Below, piece after piece: positions 27,716 through 37,400 of a stretch of 38,567 nucleotides of DNA. Under the pieces are notes generated by a model. The model searched no databases. It saw nothing but the letters and a program-made list of their open reading frames with translations, and was not told where the DNA came from. Where the stretch lies: NCBI GenBank assembly GCA_028599115.1, contig JAQRMR010000106.1, forward strand, positions 1 through 38,567. Reading direction: 5' to 3'. The position numbers and the translations under genes were made by a program. Within the stretch, counting starts at the first letter, position 1; each line of letters begins with the position of its first letter. This DNA is from Methyloprofundus sp. (GTDB taxonomy: Bacteria; Pseudomonadota; Gammaproteobacteria; Methylococcales; Methylomonadaceae).

Positions 27716-28600
27716 TTATTTGAGCTGAGCTAACAAATCATCCACCAAAATATCTGCAACTTTAATGCCACAGACACTCTCTAATCCCTTCCACGCAGGA
27801 ATACTATTGACCTCAATCACTTGGTAGCCACCATCTTGCATACAAATAATATCCACACCTGCATAGTTCATTTGCAATGCGGCTGTCGCTTTAATCGCAA
27901 TATCGGCCATTTGTTCACTAGCTTGCTGCTGAACACAGCTCGCACCTCTAGCTACATTATTAAGCCAGTGCACACCACATCGCTGCATTGTGGCAATAAC
28001 GACTCCATTAACAACAAAAACGCGCCAATCTGAATAACCTTCACCTGCACAATCTATAAATCGCTGCAAATAATACACACCTTGACTGTGGCTTAGCCAA
28101 AGTAAATCCGTCATTTTTTCTATTCGTCTAATTCCCTCGCCTTGTGAACCAAAAATGGGCTTACTAATAAGTTGGTAGCCCTGCGCTAATTCTTGCTCAG
28201 CAATTTTTAAGGCTTCTTCACGATCACGAAGCACCCACGTTTGTGGCGTAGGTAGTTGTTTATGTTGCAATAAAAAGCTAGTCATTCCTTTATCAACACT
28301 ACGCTCGATTGCATGCCCATCATTATAAACAGGAATCCCCATGATTTTTAGCGCATGCAGCACATCTAAGTAAAGCACTACTTCTTCTAATGAGCCTCCA
28401 GGAACACCGCGCACAAACACAGCATCTGGTAAGGCCTCTTCAAAATGGGGTATATATAAAGGTAAGCACTGCTCTTGTAATTGAATTCTGCATTCCGTTA
28501 AGGAAACATAAGTTGCTGCATAGCCTCTCGCCGCAAAAGAAAGGCTTAATTGCTTGCCATGCCAGCCCGAATCATCCGTAAAAATCGCTATTCGTCCCAC
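27716..28600 (-). CDS. ATP-grasp (RimK-like) ligase, methylotrophy orf17 type
   Basis: The 294-residue product has ATP-grasp ligase features: an N-terminal pre-grasp part (1-about 105), the ATP loop LISKPIFGSQGEGIRRIEK (about 143-161), QRFIDCAGEGYSDWRVFVVNG, and the metal-binding end GVDIICMQDGGYQVIEVNSIPAW with the Glu and Asn that hold magnesium. Such ligases join carboxylates to amines, often glutamate. The position before the CitG-like gene and fae fits orf17 of the methylotroph cluster, so glutamylation of methanopterin- or methylofuran-type cofactors is a reasonable but unproven guess. Divergent from ubiG. Confidence 0.85.
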   Translation of the reverse strand: MGRIAIFTDDSGWHGKQLSLSFAARGYAATYVSLTECRIQLQEQCLPLYIPHFEEALPDAVFVRGVPGGSLEEVVLYLDVLHALKIMGIPVYNDGHAIERSVDKGMTSFLLQHKQLPTPQTWVLRDREEALKIAEQELAQGYQLISKPIFGSQGEGIRRIEKMTDLLWLSHSQGVYYLQRFIDCAGEGYSDWRVFVVNGVVIATMQRCGVHWLNNVARGASCVQQQASEQMADIAIKATAALQMNYAGVDIICMQDGGYQVIEVNSIPAWKGLESVCGIKVADILVDDLLAQLK

Positions 28601-28750
28601 AACACTCTAAAATTTGTCATCAAAAAATGCTATTATACCGCCATTAATCACATCGTTTATTGATATCGCTAGGCACACAAAATTTAGCAACTTTAATAAC
28701 CTACTATTTTAGTATAGAATAGCCAAAAACCCATAGGTTTCCTAAACATT

Positions 28751-29455
28751 ATGAGCACTGAAAACGTACATCTACACGAAATTAATAAATTTGGCTCTCA
28801 AGCTGAGCGCTGGTGGGATAGAAATGGCGAGTTTAAAACTCTACATGACGTCAACCCGCTGCGTATTAGTTTCATACAACAGTTTATTGCCTTACAAGAC
28901 CAGCGAATGGTTGATGTCGGCTGCGGTGGTGGAATCCTGACTGAAGGACTTGCTAACAAAGGCGCAGATATTACCGGTATTGACCTTAGCCAAGAACTAC
29001 TTGATGTCGCCGATTTACACGGCTTAGAGTCAGGCTCTAGTGCAAAATATATAAAAATTAGCGCCGAATCCCTTGCGGATGCTGAAGCAGCAAGCTTTGA
29101 TCATGTCGTTTGCATGGAAATGCTAGAACACGTTCCTGAACCAGGCTCTGTGATCGCAGCGTGTGCAAAAATGGTTAAGCCTGGTGGCTATGTCTTTTTC
29201 TCTACACTCAACCGCCAGCCTAAAGCCTATTTAATGGCAATTGTTGCTGCTGAGCATGTTTTAAAAATGCTACCTGCTGGCACGCATGATTACAAAACAT
29301 TTATCAAACCTTCTGAGCTTAGCCAATCTGCACGTAATGCAGGTTTAGAACTAGTCGATATGATTGGTATTCAATACAACCCATTAACCAAAGCTTTTAG
29401 CTTGGGTAAAAATATTGATATCAACTATATTGCAGCCTATAAGCGCCCTGAATAG
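28751..29455 (+). CDS. ubiG: Ubiquinone biosynthesis O-methyltransferase UbiG
   Basis: SAM-dependent methyltransferase for both O-methylation steps of ubiquinone synthesis. The 234-residue product begins with the helical EINKFGSQAERWWDRNGEFKTLHDVNPLR segment characteristic of UbiG, followed by the SAM site VDVGCGGGILTEGLA (about 55-69), GIDLSQELL, and CMEMLEHVPEP (about 121-131). Then FFSTLNRQPKAYLMAIVAAEHVLKMLPAGTHDY, also typical. It heads a ubiG-gph-yciK series, a gene order known from Pseudomonas. Confidence 0.96.
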   Translation: MSTENVHLHEINKFGSQAERWWDRNGEFKTLHDVNPLRISFIQQFIALQDQRMVDVGCGGGILTEGLANKGADITGIDLSQELLDVADLHGLESGSSAKYIKISAESLADAEAASFDHVVCMEMLEHVPEPGSVIAACAKMVKPGGYVFFSTLNRQPKAYLMAIVAAEHVLKMLPAGTHDYKTFIKPSELSQSARNAGLELVDMIGIQYNPLTKAFSLGKNIDINYIAAYKRPE

Positions 29456-29461
29456 ACCAAG

Positions 29462-30148
29462 ATGCCCGAAAATTTTATCTTAGCTGCTGTTTTTTTTGAT
29501 TTGGATGGTACCTTATTAAATACCGCGCCTGATTTAATTACAGCCCTGAATAAATCATTATCGCATTTTGGTTTTACTAGCGTAGCCCATGATGAAATTA
29601 CACCTTTCATCTCTTATGGTGCTTTGGCTATGATTGAACAATCCGTCCCTAAAGACACGGATGACACAACTAAAAATCAGATTTTAGAGTGGTTAATTGA
29701 ATATTATGAAAATCATATTGCTGACTTTACGCGCCCCTACGAAGGAATGCTCACTGTTTTAGAAACACTAGAGCAACATAATATTCCTTGGGGGATCGTA
29801 ACTAACAAACGAGAACGACTTGCCATTCCTCTTATGAAAGCTTTAAATTTATCAGAGCGAACAGCTTGCCTTATTTGTGGCGATACCACCGCGCACAGTA
29901 AACCTCACCCTCAGCCTATGCTGGAAGCCTGTTTACAAACTGGCGTACCTGCTAAGCAATCTCTTTATATTGGCGATGCGCAACATGACATCACTGCCGG
30001 AAATCATGTCAATATGAAAACATTTGCCGCAACTTATGGTTTTTTAAAGACGGATGATACGCCTGAAAGCTGGGGGGCTGATATTTTAATCGAGCACCCT
30101 TTACAAATTCTAGATTGGATAAAAACTTATACTCATGCCTTTAAGTAA
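29462..30148 (+). CDS. gph: HAD hydrolase, phosphoglycolate phosphatase (Gph) / MurNAc-6-P phosphatase (MupP) family
   Basis: The 228-residue product has the HAD motifs FFDLDGTLLNTAPDL (motif I, about 11-25, nucleophile Asp), GIVTNKRERL (motif II), the Lys in SKPHPQPML (motif III) and YIGDAQHDITAG (motif IV). It belongs to the Gph-like subfamily. In Pseudomonas the gene between ubiG and yciK encodes MupP, which acts on N-acetylmuramate 6-phosphate in cell-wall recycling; the same position here makes MupP an equally good or better guess. No amgK or murU is in the window. It overlaps yciK by 14 bases. Confidence 0.82.
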   Translation: MPENFILAAVFFDLDGTLLNTAPDLITALNKSLSHFGFTSVAHDEITPFISYGALAMIEQSVPKDTDDTTKNQILEWLIEYYENHIADFTRPYEGMLTVLETLEQHNIPWGIVTNKRERLAIPLMKALNLSERTACLICGDTTAHSKPHPQPMLEACLQTGVPAKQSLYIGDAQHDITAGNHVNMKTFAATYGFLKTDDTPESWGADILIEHPLQILDWIKTYTHAFK

Positions 30149-30863
30149 GCAAACTATTCTTATCACTGGTGCTGGTGGCGGGCTAGGTAGCATGGCTGCC
30201 CTTGCTTTAGCTGAACAAGGTGCAACACTGATCTTATTAGATAAAAACATTGCCAAACTAGAGCAAGTTTATGATGCCATTGTTGATAGCAAATCGCCAA
30301 CACCCATCCTCTACCCTTTTGATTTAGCAGGTGCGACTGAAGTTCAATACCATGAAATGGCCGATGCAATCGAAGAAAATTTTGGCCAACTCAACGGTAT
30401 TTTACATTCCGCCAATGAATTTAATAGTTTCGCACCATTATCATTACACAAAACAATGGCATGGGGACACACCATTAATGTTAATTTGAACGCGCCGTTC
30501 TTATTAACCCAAGTCCTTTTACCTTTATTAGAAAAAGCTGAACATGCTTCCATTGTTTTTACTAGCGATTCACATGCTCGTAAAGCAAAAGCGTATTCAG
30601 GTGCTTATGCCGTATCCAAAATCGCACTAGAAAGTTATGCCAAAATTTTAGCCGATGAATTAGAGGCTGCTAACAAAATTCGGGTTAACACCTTAATTCC
30701 AGGCCCTGTTAATTCACCATTAAGAAAAAAAGCATTTCCAGCAGAAAACAAAGAACAACTCCCTGAAATGACTGAGATATCCCCTGCTTACCTTTACTTA
30801 TTTAGCGATAAAAGTATCGGTGTTACCGGGCAAGTTATTGACGCAAGAACCTTTAATTTATAA
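30135..30863 (+). CDS. YciK family short-chain dehydrogenase/reductase
   Basis: The 242-residue product is a classical SDR: cofactor loop TGAGGGLGSMAA (11-22), a long middle, the catalytic Tyr/Lys in YAVSK (about 155-159), and an ending SDKSIGVTGQVIDARTFNL. The NLNAPFLLTQ segment and the position after ubiG-gph fit YciK-type oxidoreductases, whose substrate is not known. It overlaps the preceding gph gene by 14 bases. The stop TAA (30861-30863) is four bases from the sufT ATG. Confidence 0.82.
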   Translation: MPLSKQTILITGAGGGLGSMAALALAEQGATLILLDKNIAKLEQVYDAIVDSKSPTPILYPFDLAGATEVQYHEMADAIEENFGQLNGILHSANEFNSFAPLSLHKTMAWGHTINVNLNAPFLLTQVLLPLLEKAEHASIVFTSDSHARKAKAYSGAYAVSKIALESYAKILADELEAANKIRVNTLIPGPVNSPLRKKAFPAENKEQLPEMTEISPAYLYLFSDKSIGVTGQVIDARTFNL

Positions 30864-30867
30864 AACT

Positions 30868-31416
30868 ATGTCAGAAAGAGAAATCATTACTTTAACCCGT
30901 GACGTCAATGTCGTCCTTATTCCGGATGGGAATCACGGCACATTAAGCAAAGGTAAAGAAGTTACCATTCACCAAGCACTCGGTAATAACTACACCGTCG
31001 TCACTGATCACGGACACATGGTCAGAATTTCCAGCACCGATGCCGATGCTTTAGGTAAAGAAGTTCATGAGCTTAAAACTTTAGTATCAGAAACAGATGC
31101 GACTGCTGTTGAAAAAAATTGCTGGGAAGTCATGAAAACTGTCTATGATCCAGAAATTCCTGTCAATATTGTCGATCTTGGCTTAGTTTATAACTGTCAT
31201 GTTGAAAACTTAGGTGATGATAAAAATTCCGTGCATATCATGATGACACTAACAGCCCCTGGCTGCGGCATGGGCCCTGTTATTCAGGGTGATGTTGAGA
31301 AGTCAATTCGTGCATTAAAGGGTGTAGACACGGTTAATGTCGAAATTGTATTAGACCCACCTTGGTCACGCGACATGATGTCTGAAGTCGCTCAAGTTCA
31401 GCTTGGCCTATTTTAA
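30868..31416 (+). CDS. sufT: Putative Fe-S cluster assembly protein SufT (DUF59/MIP18 family)
   Basis: SufT-type maturation factor for iron-sulfur proteins. I start it at ATG 30868 (182 residues, MSEREIITLTRDVNV), immediately after the yciK stop; a longer frame from 30820 would lie inside yciK. The N-terminal about 75 residues (IPDGNHGTLSKGKEVTIHQALG) are the extra domain seen in SufT fusions. The DUF59 domain follows with YDPEIPVNIVDLGLVYN and LTAPGCGMGPVI carrying the conserved Cys, ending DPPWSRDMMS. No suf operon is adjacent. Confidence 0.88.
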   Translation: MSEREIITLTRDVNVVLIPDGNHGTLSKGKEVTIHQALGNNYTVVTDHGHMVRISSTDADALGKEVHELKTLVSETDATAVEKNCWEVMKTVYDPEIPVNIVDLGLVYNCHVENLGDDKNSVHIMMTLTAPGCGMGPVIQGDVEKSIRALKGVDTVNVEIVLDPPWSRDMMSEVAQVQLGLF

Positions 31417-31445
31417 TTTAAACTCTACTTTTTAAGTAAGTACTT

Positions 31446-32195
31446 ATGAATGCACTCAAAAAACTTAGTTTATTATTAGTTTTAAGCTTACCTAACTATA
31501 GCTATGCCGCTGATTTAAATCGCGAGCAAGTAATTGAACTTTTAAAACAAGCCACTAAAAATAAACCTGCCAACTTAAGACGTAAAGACTTAAAAGAACT
31601 AAACCTCTCCAAGTTAGATTTTCGCCATGCGGATTTATGGGGCGCAGACTTACGCGGCGCCAATTTAAGTTACAGTAATTTATCAGGGCTGGTTTTAGAT
31701 TTAACGGTTATGGTTGGCGTCAACCTTTCTCACGCAGACCTTTCTAAGGTTAGTATTTTTGGTGTCAGCATGATGCGCTCTAACCTGAGCTATACTAATT
31801 TTAGTAATAGCCGTGTTATTGCCAATTTAGACAATTCCAATATGCGCTTTGCTAATTTAAGCAATGCAAAATGGGGTGCTGATATGAAAAATCAGCCGAT
31901 GGGCTTAATGCGGGTTAGCTTAAATAAAGTCAATTTAAGCAATGCTAATTTAAATAATGCCGATTTAAGTCGCAGTACACTGCGCTTTGCCAATTTAAGC
32001 AGTGCAAAGCTAACAAATGTAAATTTACTCTCTAGTGACTTAACCGCTGCTAATTTTACAAAAGCGAATTTAACAGGTTCTGATTTAACATCAACGCGAA
32101 TTTCAGATGCTAATTTTACCAATGCCACACTAAACAATACTAATTTTTCTAAAGTTCAAGGTAGGGAAAGTAGTCGTGGTTTAAAAAATAAATAA
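31446..32195 (+). CDS. Secreted pentapeptide-repeat protein
   Basis: The 249-residue product has a signal peptide (about 1-21, ending NYSYA) and a short helical linker (LNREQVIELLKQATKNKPANL). From about residue 48 to 240 it is a run of A(N/D)LXX-type pentapeptides such as ADLWG ADLRG ANLSY SNLSG, predicted to fold into a right-handed quadrilateral beta-helix. Around residues 145-160 (ADMKNQPMGLMRVSLN) the register is interrupted by a short loop. No other domain is visible. The function is unknown; being exported separates it from the cytoplasmic Qnr-type gyrase-protecting proteins. Confidence 0.85.
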   Translation: MNALKKLSLLLVLSLPNYSYAADLNREQVIELLKQATKNKPANLRRKDLKELNLSKLDFRHADLWGADLRGANLSYSNLSGLVLDLTVMVGVNLSHADLSKVSIFGVSMMRSNLSYTNFSNSRVIANLDNSNMRFANLSNAKWGADMKNQPMGLMRVSLNKVNLSNANLNNADLSRSTLRFANLSSAKLTNVNLLSSDLTAANFTKANLTGSDLTSTRISDANFTNATLNNTNFSKVQGRESSRGLKNK

Positions 32196-32288
32196 GCACT
32201 TTTTGTTTACAAAGAACAATACTAGGACTGCATCATGCCTGTTCCGTAACTACTGAATAAATACAATGCAAATAGTCTCAGTTTAAAC

Positions 32289-33335
32289 CTAATCCGCTGG
32301 TTTGCTATCCCAGTACGCTTTAATCTCTAAAATTTCAGGCTTAATTGAAATAAATAAATCGACTAATCGTTCATCAAAATGGCTGCCTGAATCTTTTTTT
32401 AAAATATCAAAAGCTCTATCCGTATTCCACTCATCCTTATATGGCCGAGACATCGTTAATGCATCAAATACATCCGCTATCATCACAATTCGTGCAGCCT
32501 CAGAAATGTCCTCCCCTTTCAAGCCTCTAGGGTAACCACTACCATCCCACTTTTCATGATGCCCATAAGCCACTTCAGCAGCCATTTGAAATAAAGGCGT
32601 CTCACTCACGGATAAAATACCATAGCCAATTTCAGCGTGTGTTTTCATTACCTCCCACTCCTCAGCTGTTAGCTTTCTCGGGGCTTTAAGAATAGCATCA
32701 GGAATACCAATTTTCCCCGTATCATGCATCGGTGCAGCAAGCTCTAATAACTGAGATTGCTCAACAGACCACTGCGCAGCCCTCGCTAAAGCAGAGGAAT
32801 ATTGTGCCATACGCCAAATATGTCCGCCGGTATCCTTATCATTATAATGCCCCGCTTTACCCAGCATAGTAATGGCATCTTTTTGGCTCTTAGCCAACTC
32901 CTCCGTCCTTTTTTCTACTTGCTGATCACTAGCGCGCTGCTGATCTGCTAACGCTAACTGCGCTTTAATTCTGGCGAGTACTATTGCTGGTGTTATTGGC
33001 TTAGTAATATAATCCACCGCACCTAAATCAAAGCCAAATTGCTCATTCTGTGCTTCTACCATTGCGGTTACAAATATAACCGGAATATACTCAGTTTCAC
33101 TCTTAGATTTTAGATATTTACAGACTTCATAGCCATCCATACCAGGCATCATGACATCTAGTAAAATAATATCAGGCGCTTGCTTAGCAATAATTTTTAA
33201 AGCTAGCTCTCCAGATGTTGCAATTTTCACGGTATAGGTAGGAGCCAACAACTCTTTTAATAAATCAAGATTGGCAAGCGTATCATCAACCACTAATACT
33301 GTTTGCAAGTCATTAAGCCCAGCAGTATTCATCAT
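32289..33335 (-). CDS. Response regulator with HD-GYP c-di-GMP phosphodiesterase domain
   Basis: The 348-residue product has a receiver domain (about 11-128; Asp17-Asp18 and phospho-acceptor Asp60 in LLDVMMPGMDG), a short coiled coil (about 132-155) and an HD-GYP domain (about 158-340). The catalytic motifs are intact: DTGGHIWRM, MHDTGKIGIPD (His204-Asp205), THAEIGYGIL, YGHHEKWDGSGYPRGL and ADVFDALTMSRPYK. HD-GYP enzymes of this RpfG-like type cleave c-di-GMP. It starts two bases after the stop of the SpoIIE gene, so it is last in the histidine-kinase operon. Confidence 0.93.
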   Translation of the reverse strand: MMNTAGLNDLQTVLVVDDTLANLDLLKELLAPTYTVKIATSGELALKIIAKQAPDIILLDVMMPGMDGYEVCKYLKSKSETEYIPVIFVTAMVEAQNEQFGFDLGAVDYITKPITPAIVLARIKAQLALADQQRASDQQVEKRTEELAKSQKDAITMLGKAGHYNDKDTGGHIWRMAQYSSALARAAQWSVEQSQLLELAAPMHDTGKIGIPDAILKAPRKLTAEEWEVMKTHAEIGYGILSVSETPLFQMAAEVAYGHHEKWDGSGYPRGLKGEDISEAARIVMIADVFDALTMSRPYKDEWNTDRAFDILKKDSGSHFDERLVDLFISIKPEILEIKAYWDSKPAD

Positions 33336-33337
33336 AA

Positions 33338-34465
33338 TTAACTCAACTCTAATAAGGTCATATCATCAAAATCATCCGGTGTATTCGCAAATAAGCTAAT
33401 AGTATTTAATAATTCATCTAATGATTGCTTGGCTGCTTTATTTTTTACTAACGCCTCTTTCAATCGCTCAACACCATACATTTCAGCACTATTTTCCACA
33501 TCTACTGCTTCAGTTATACCGTCTGTTAATAAGTAAATGTTCTGTACTTCATTGAATGACAATTCATAATGTGCAGTGCCATCAATATCACTCAAAATAC
33601 CTAACGCCAAATTTTTGGAAGTAAGCTCACTCCAACTATCATCAGAATTATGCAGTAATATATCTTCCATGCCATAATTCCACAGCTTAATATCTTTCCT
33701 GTCTTCCGAAGTATCTACCCCTAGTAGTCCCATAAAAATATGTGTGGGCAATAGGTTTTTTAAGACACTATTCATTTCTGCAATAATGTCACTTAAAGCA
33801 ACACCCGCCTTTACACGTGCATAAAAAATATAAGTTACTAACGGGCTCCCAATAGCCGCAGGCAACCCATGCCCCGTAAAGTCGGCAACAACCGTATACT
33901 GTCTGCCATCAGGCGTAAAAGCTGATAACAACAAATCACCACTATTTACCTCTGCAGATTTAGAAGAATAACGAATATTTTTACTGTCAAACTCACTATT
34001 TGAGCGCATCTTAAGAACAATTTGTTCTAAGCCCTCACGTTCTAGGGTGATTTTATTATGCGCCTGCTCCAGCTCTCTTCTTGTTGATAGCAATAATAAT
34101 TGATTCTTAACTCGCGCTGATAAAATAACCGTGGAAATAGGTTTAGTAATATAATCAATGGCTCCTGCCTCTAGCCCCACTAATTCATCATTGGTTTTAG
34201 AGCCTGCCGACACCATAATGATAGGGATATGTTTCGTTTTAGGGTTTTTCTTTAACTCTCTACAGGTCTCATAGCCATCAATCCCCGGCATCATCACATC
34301 TAATAAAATTAAATCGGGCTGCTGCTTCTCCGCAATTTTCAGTGCCACTTCCCCCCGCGTTGCTAATTTAATATCATACTCAGCAGATAATGTGTCTTTA
34401 ATAATATCGAGTATCTCAGGTGCATCATCAACCGCTAAAATAACGGCTCGTTTACTATTGTTCAT
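33338..34465 (-). CDS. Response regulator with SpoIIE/PP2C-type phosphatase domain
   Basis: The 375-residue product has a receiver (about 7-125; Asp13-Asp14, phospho-acceptor Asp56 in LLDVMMPGIDG), a coiled coil (about 130-155), and a SpoIIE-type PP2C phosphatase domain (about 165-373) with DLLLSAFTPDGRQYTVVADFTGHGLPAAIGS and LLTDGITEAVD carrying metal-binding Asp residues. Such proteins usually dephosphorylate anti-sigma antagonists, but no STAS or RsbW-type gene is visible here. Its start overlaps the end of the kinase gene by four bases. Confidence 0.92.
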   Translation of the reverse strand: MNNSKRAVILAVDDAPEILDIIKDTLSAEYDIKLATRGEVALKIAEKQQPDLILLDVMMPGIDGYETCRELKKNPKTKHIPIIMVSAGSKTNDELVGLEAGAIDYITKPISTVILSARVKNQLLLLSTRRELEQAHNKITLEREGLEQIVLKMRSNSEFDSKNIRYSSKSAEVNSGDLLLSAFTPDGRQYTVVADFTGHGLPAAIGSPLVTYIFYARVKAGVALSDIIAEMNSVLKNLLPTHIFMGLLGVDTSEDRKDIKLWNYGMEDILLHNSDDSWSELTSKNLALGILSDIDGTAHYELSFNEVQNIYLLTDGITEAVDVENSAEMYGVERLKEALVKNKAAKQSLDELLNTISLFANTPDDFDDMTLLELS

Positions 34466-37400
34466 CCTTGCTCCGGGTAGCAGTCATTTAACTCTACGAG
34501 TGCTTGTTCAAAATCATAAGCCTCAATTGCAATGGCGACTTTCTTTAATTGCTGCCTTTCTTTTTCTACCATAACAATACTTAATAATTGAGAAAAAGAA
34601 GACTCTGAATTAGAATCATAATTCTCCAAATTATCTCTCACTGCTTGCAATTGCTTATTAAATTCTTCAGAAGAAACTTCATTTTTCAAATTTATGCCTT
34701 CTTCCTCATTAGTTATATGCTCACTTAAAAAAACATCAACTTCCATTAACACTTTTGTTAAAGAGTCTTCAATATCAGGCAGTAAGTTTTGCGCTTGTTT
34801 AATCTCTTGCGCATGACAGTATTTTTCAATTTTTGCGGCCAGCTTATGTAAAGAAACAGTGCCTATATTAGCAGAGGTACCTTTAATTGTATGTGCTAAG
34901 CGTGTCGCCTCTTCAATATGCTTAGCCTCCAATAAACCTGATAGCTCAACAACGGCTCCAGAAAAATTTTCTTTAAATCGTGTTAATAAACGAATAAATA
35001 ATTCTTGATTACCACCTAACATTTGCAAGCCTGCTTGAATATTAAGGTGTGCATTCATTGTTACTGCATGATGATGATCATTATTATTAACGACACTTTC
35101 AGTGTCCTCCATTTTCAAGCTATCAAGTTCCATATCAACCTTAGTCGTACCTTTCTTTAAAGCCCACTTTGCAATTGTCGCCATCATTACTTCAACATTA
35201 ATGGGTTTAGCAATATGGTCATTCATACCCGAGTTTTTAGCACGCTCAATATCATCCGCCATAACATTGGCAGTCATAGCGATAATCGGCAAATCATCCC
35301 CCCATTCCGCTCTGATTTTCTGAGTTGCTGTATACCCATCCATTATAGGCATTTGGCAGTCCATCAAAACAATATCATAATGCGTCTTTTTAGCCACTAA
35401 CTCAATCGCTTCACGCCCGTTTTCTGCAAGATCTGCTGTCATACCCCGCATTTCTAATAATTTTAATGCTAACTCTTGATTAAACTGGTTGTCCTCTACT
35501 AATAATACATGCACCCCTTTTAGCGAAGGGGGTTCATTCTTTGTAGGTTGTTGCTCAACTATTTTCTTAGTAGTTTCTACGCTGCCTAAACAAGAATTTA
35601 ATACATCCCATAAGGCAGACGCACTAAAAGGTTTCGTTAAAATATTCGCAGCAACTAACCCTTGTTCATCCAACTCATTTTCAAGGTCATGACTATCATA
35701 GGCTGTTGCCATAATAACAAAAGGCGAATGGCTTAGATGTAATGCATTAATCTCTCTTAAGGTTTCAATACCATCCATTCCTGGCATTTTCCAGTCCATA
35801 ATAATGGCATCATATACCTCATCCGCTTCTGTAAGGCGAGACAGCGCTTGTTTGCCAGAACCAACAATCTTGACATCAAAGCCTTGGGCAGAAACTTGTC
35901 TTTCTATAATTTCTCGACTGGCTTCATTATCATCAACCACTAAAATTCTTCCACCATCAATATAAGTAATTTTTTCTGGTATTTTTTGTGTACTTACATC
36001 AAAGGTTAAACAAAAGCCAAATGTACTCCCTATTCCTAATTCAGTATTAACACTAACAGTTCCTCCCATTAGGCTAACAAGCTGCCCCGTAATAGCAAAC
36101 CCTAATCCGGTTCCGCCATATTTTCGCGTGGTGGAAATATCTGCTTGAGCGAAAGCTTTAAATAAGCCATTTTTTTGCTCTTCAGTCATGCCAATGCCGG
36201 TATCTTTAACTGAAAATTCCAATGTAACTTGCTTAGCTTTTTGTTCTTTTAAACTAACCGAAATAACAACATCACCTTTTTCAGTGAATTTAATAGCATT
36301 ATTTGCAAAATTAACAATAGACTGCCTTAACCTTAACTCATCCCCCATTAACGCACGAGGGACACGTGGATCTATGTCAACCAATAACTCTAAGCCTTTT
36401 TTACTTGCTGGCAATGAAAGCAAGTCGGTAACACCAACTAAAACATGATCTAACAAAAAGTGCTCATGCTCTATATCTAATTTGTTAGCCTCAATTTTAG
36501 AAAAGTCTAAAATATCATTAATTAAATTAAGTAAGGCTTCAGCACTACTATTTACTTTATTAATATAATTTTTCTGTTTTTCATCTAAATCTGTTTGCAA
36601 TGCTAAATAACTCATCCCAATAATAGCATTCATTGGAGTACGAATTTCATGGCTCATATTCGCTAAAAATAAACTTTTAGCTGTATTGGCAGATTCAGCA
36701 CTAATGGCTGAAGCTTTCGCTGTTTTTAGCGCTTTATCTAGGGCATTTTGCTGAATGATATGTGCTGTTATATCCTGAAAAGCAACCACACCACCCTGCA
36801 ACTCCTCTTCTTCATAAATAGGTACAGCAGAAACATAAACAGGTACCTGGCTGCCATCTTTACGAAAAAAGACTTCTTTATCCGTATGAAAAGCGGCTTT
36901 ATCGAGTAAGGACTGAGAAATACAACAGTCCTGTACAGGCAAAGGGTTTCCTTGTGCATCTTGGTAATGCAATAGTTCATGTATTTTTTTGCCTTTCATT
37001 TCAGCCAAACTGTAGCCCAATAAATGTTCGGCTTTTGGATTTGCGTAAGTACAGCGGCCTTCAGCATCTTGCGCATAAACACCTTCTGCTAGTGCTTCTG
37101 TAATTGTGTTATAAAAAAGACGTTCCGCTCTTAATTTTTCTTCTGCTAGTTTTCTTTCCGTGATATCAGTACGAATTGAAAGATATTCACTCGGTTTACC
37201 ATCAGCGCCTATTAATGGAACAATCGTTGATCGAGTCCAATAAAAACCACCCTGCTTATTTTTATTTTTAATTTCTCCATGCCATGCCTCTCCTTTAGCA
37301 ATTGTTTTCCACATGGCTTTAAAAAACTCAGTATCATGTTCACCTGACTTTACAATACGATGGTTTTTACCCAACAACTCCTCTTCTAAATAACCACTAA

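Noticed and set aside
31600-32160. DNA tandem repeat array or CRISPR-like array
   Set aside because: The periodicity comes from pentapeptide codons; units are degenerate at the DNA level and there are no spacers.
36768-36980. Minus-strand frame inside the kinase gene
   Set aside because: Out-of-frame product of the second PAS region; low-complexity hydrophobic sequence from AT-rich codons.
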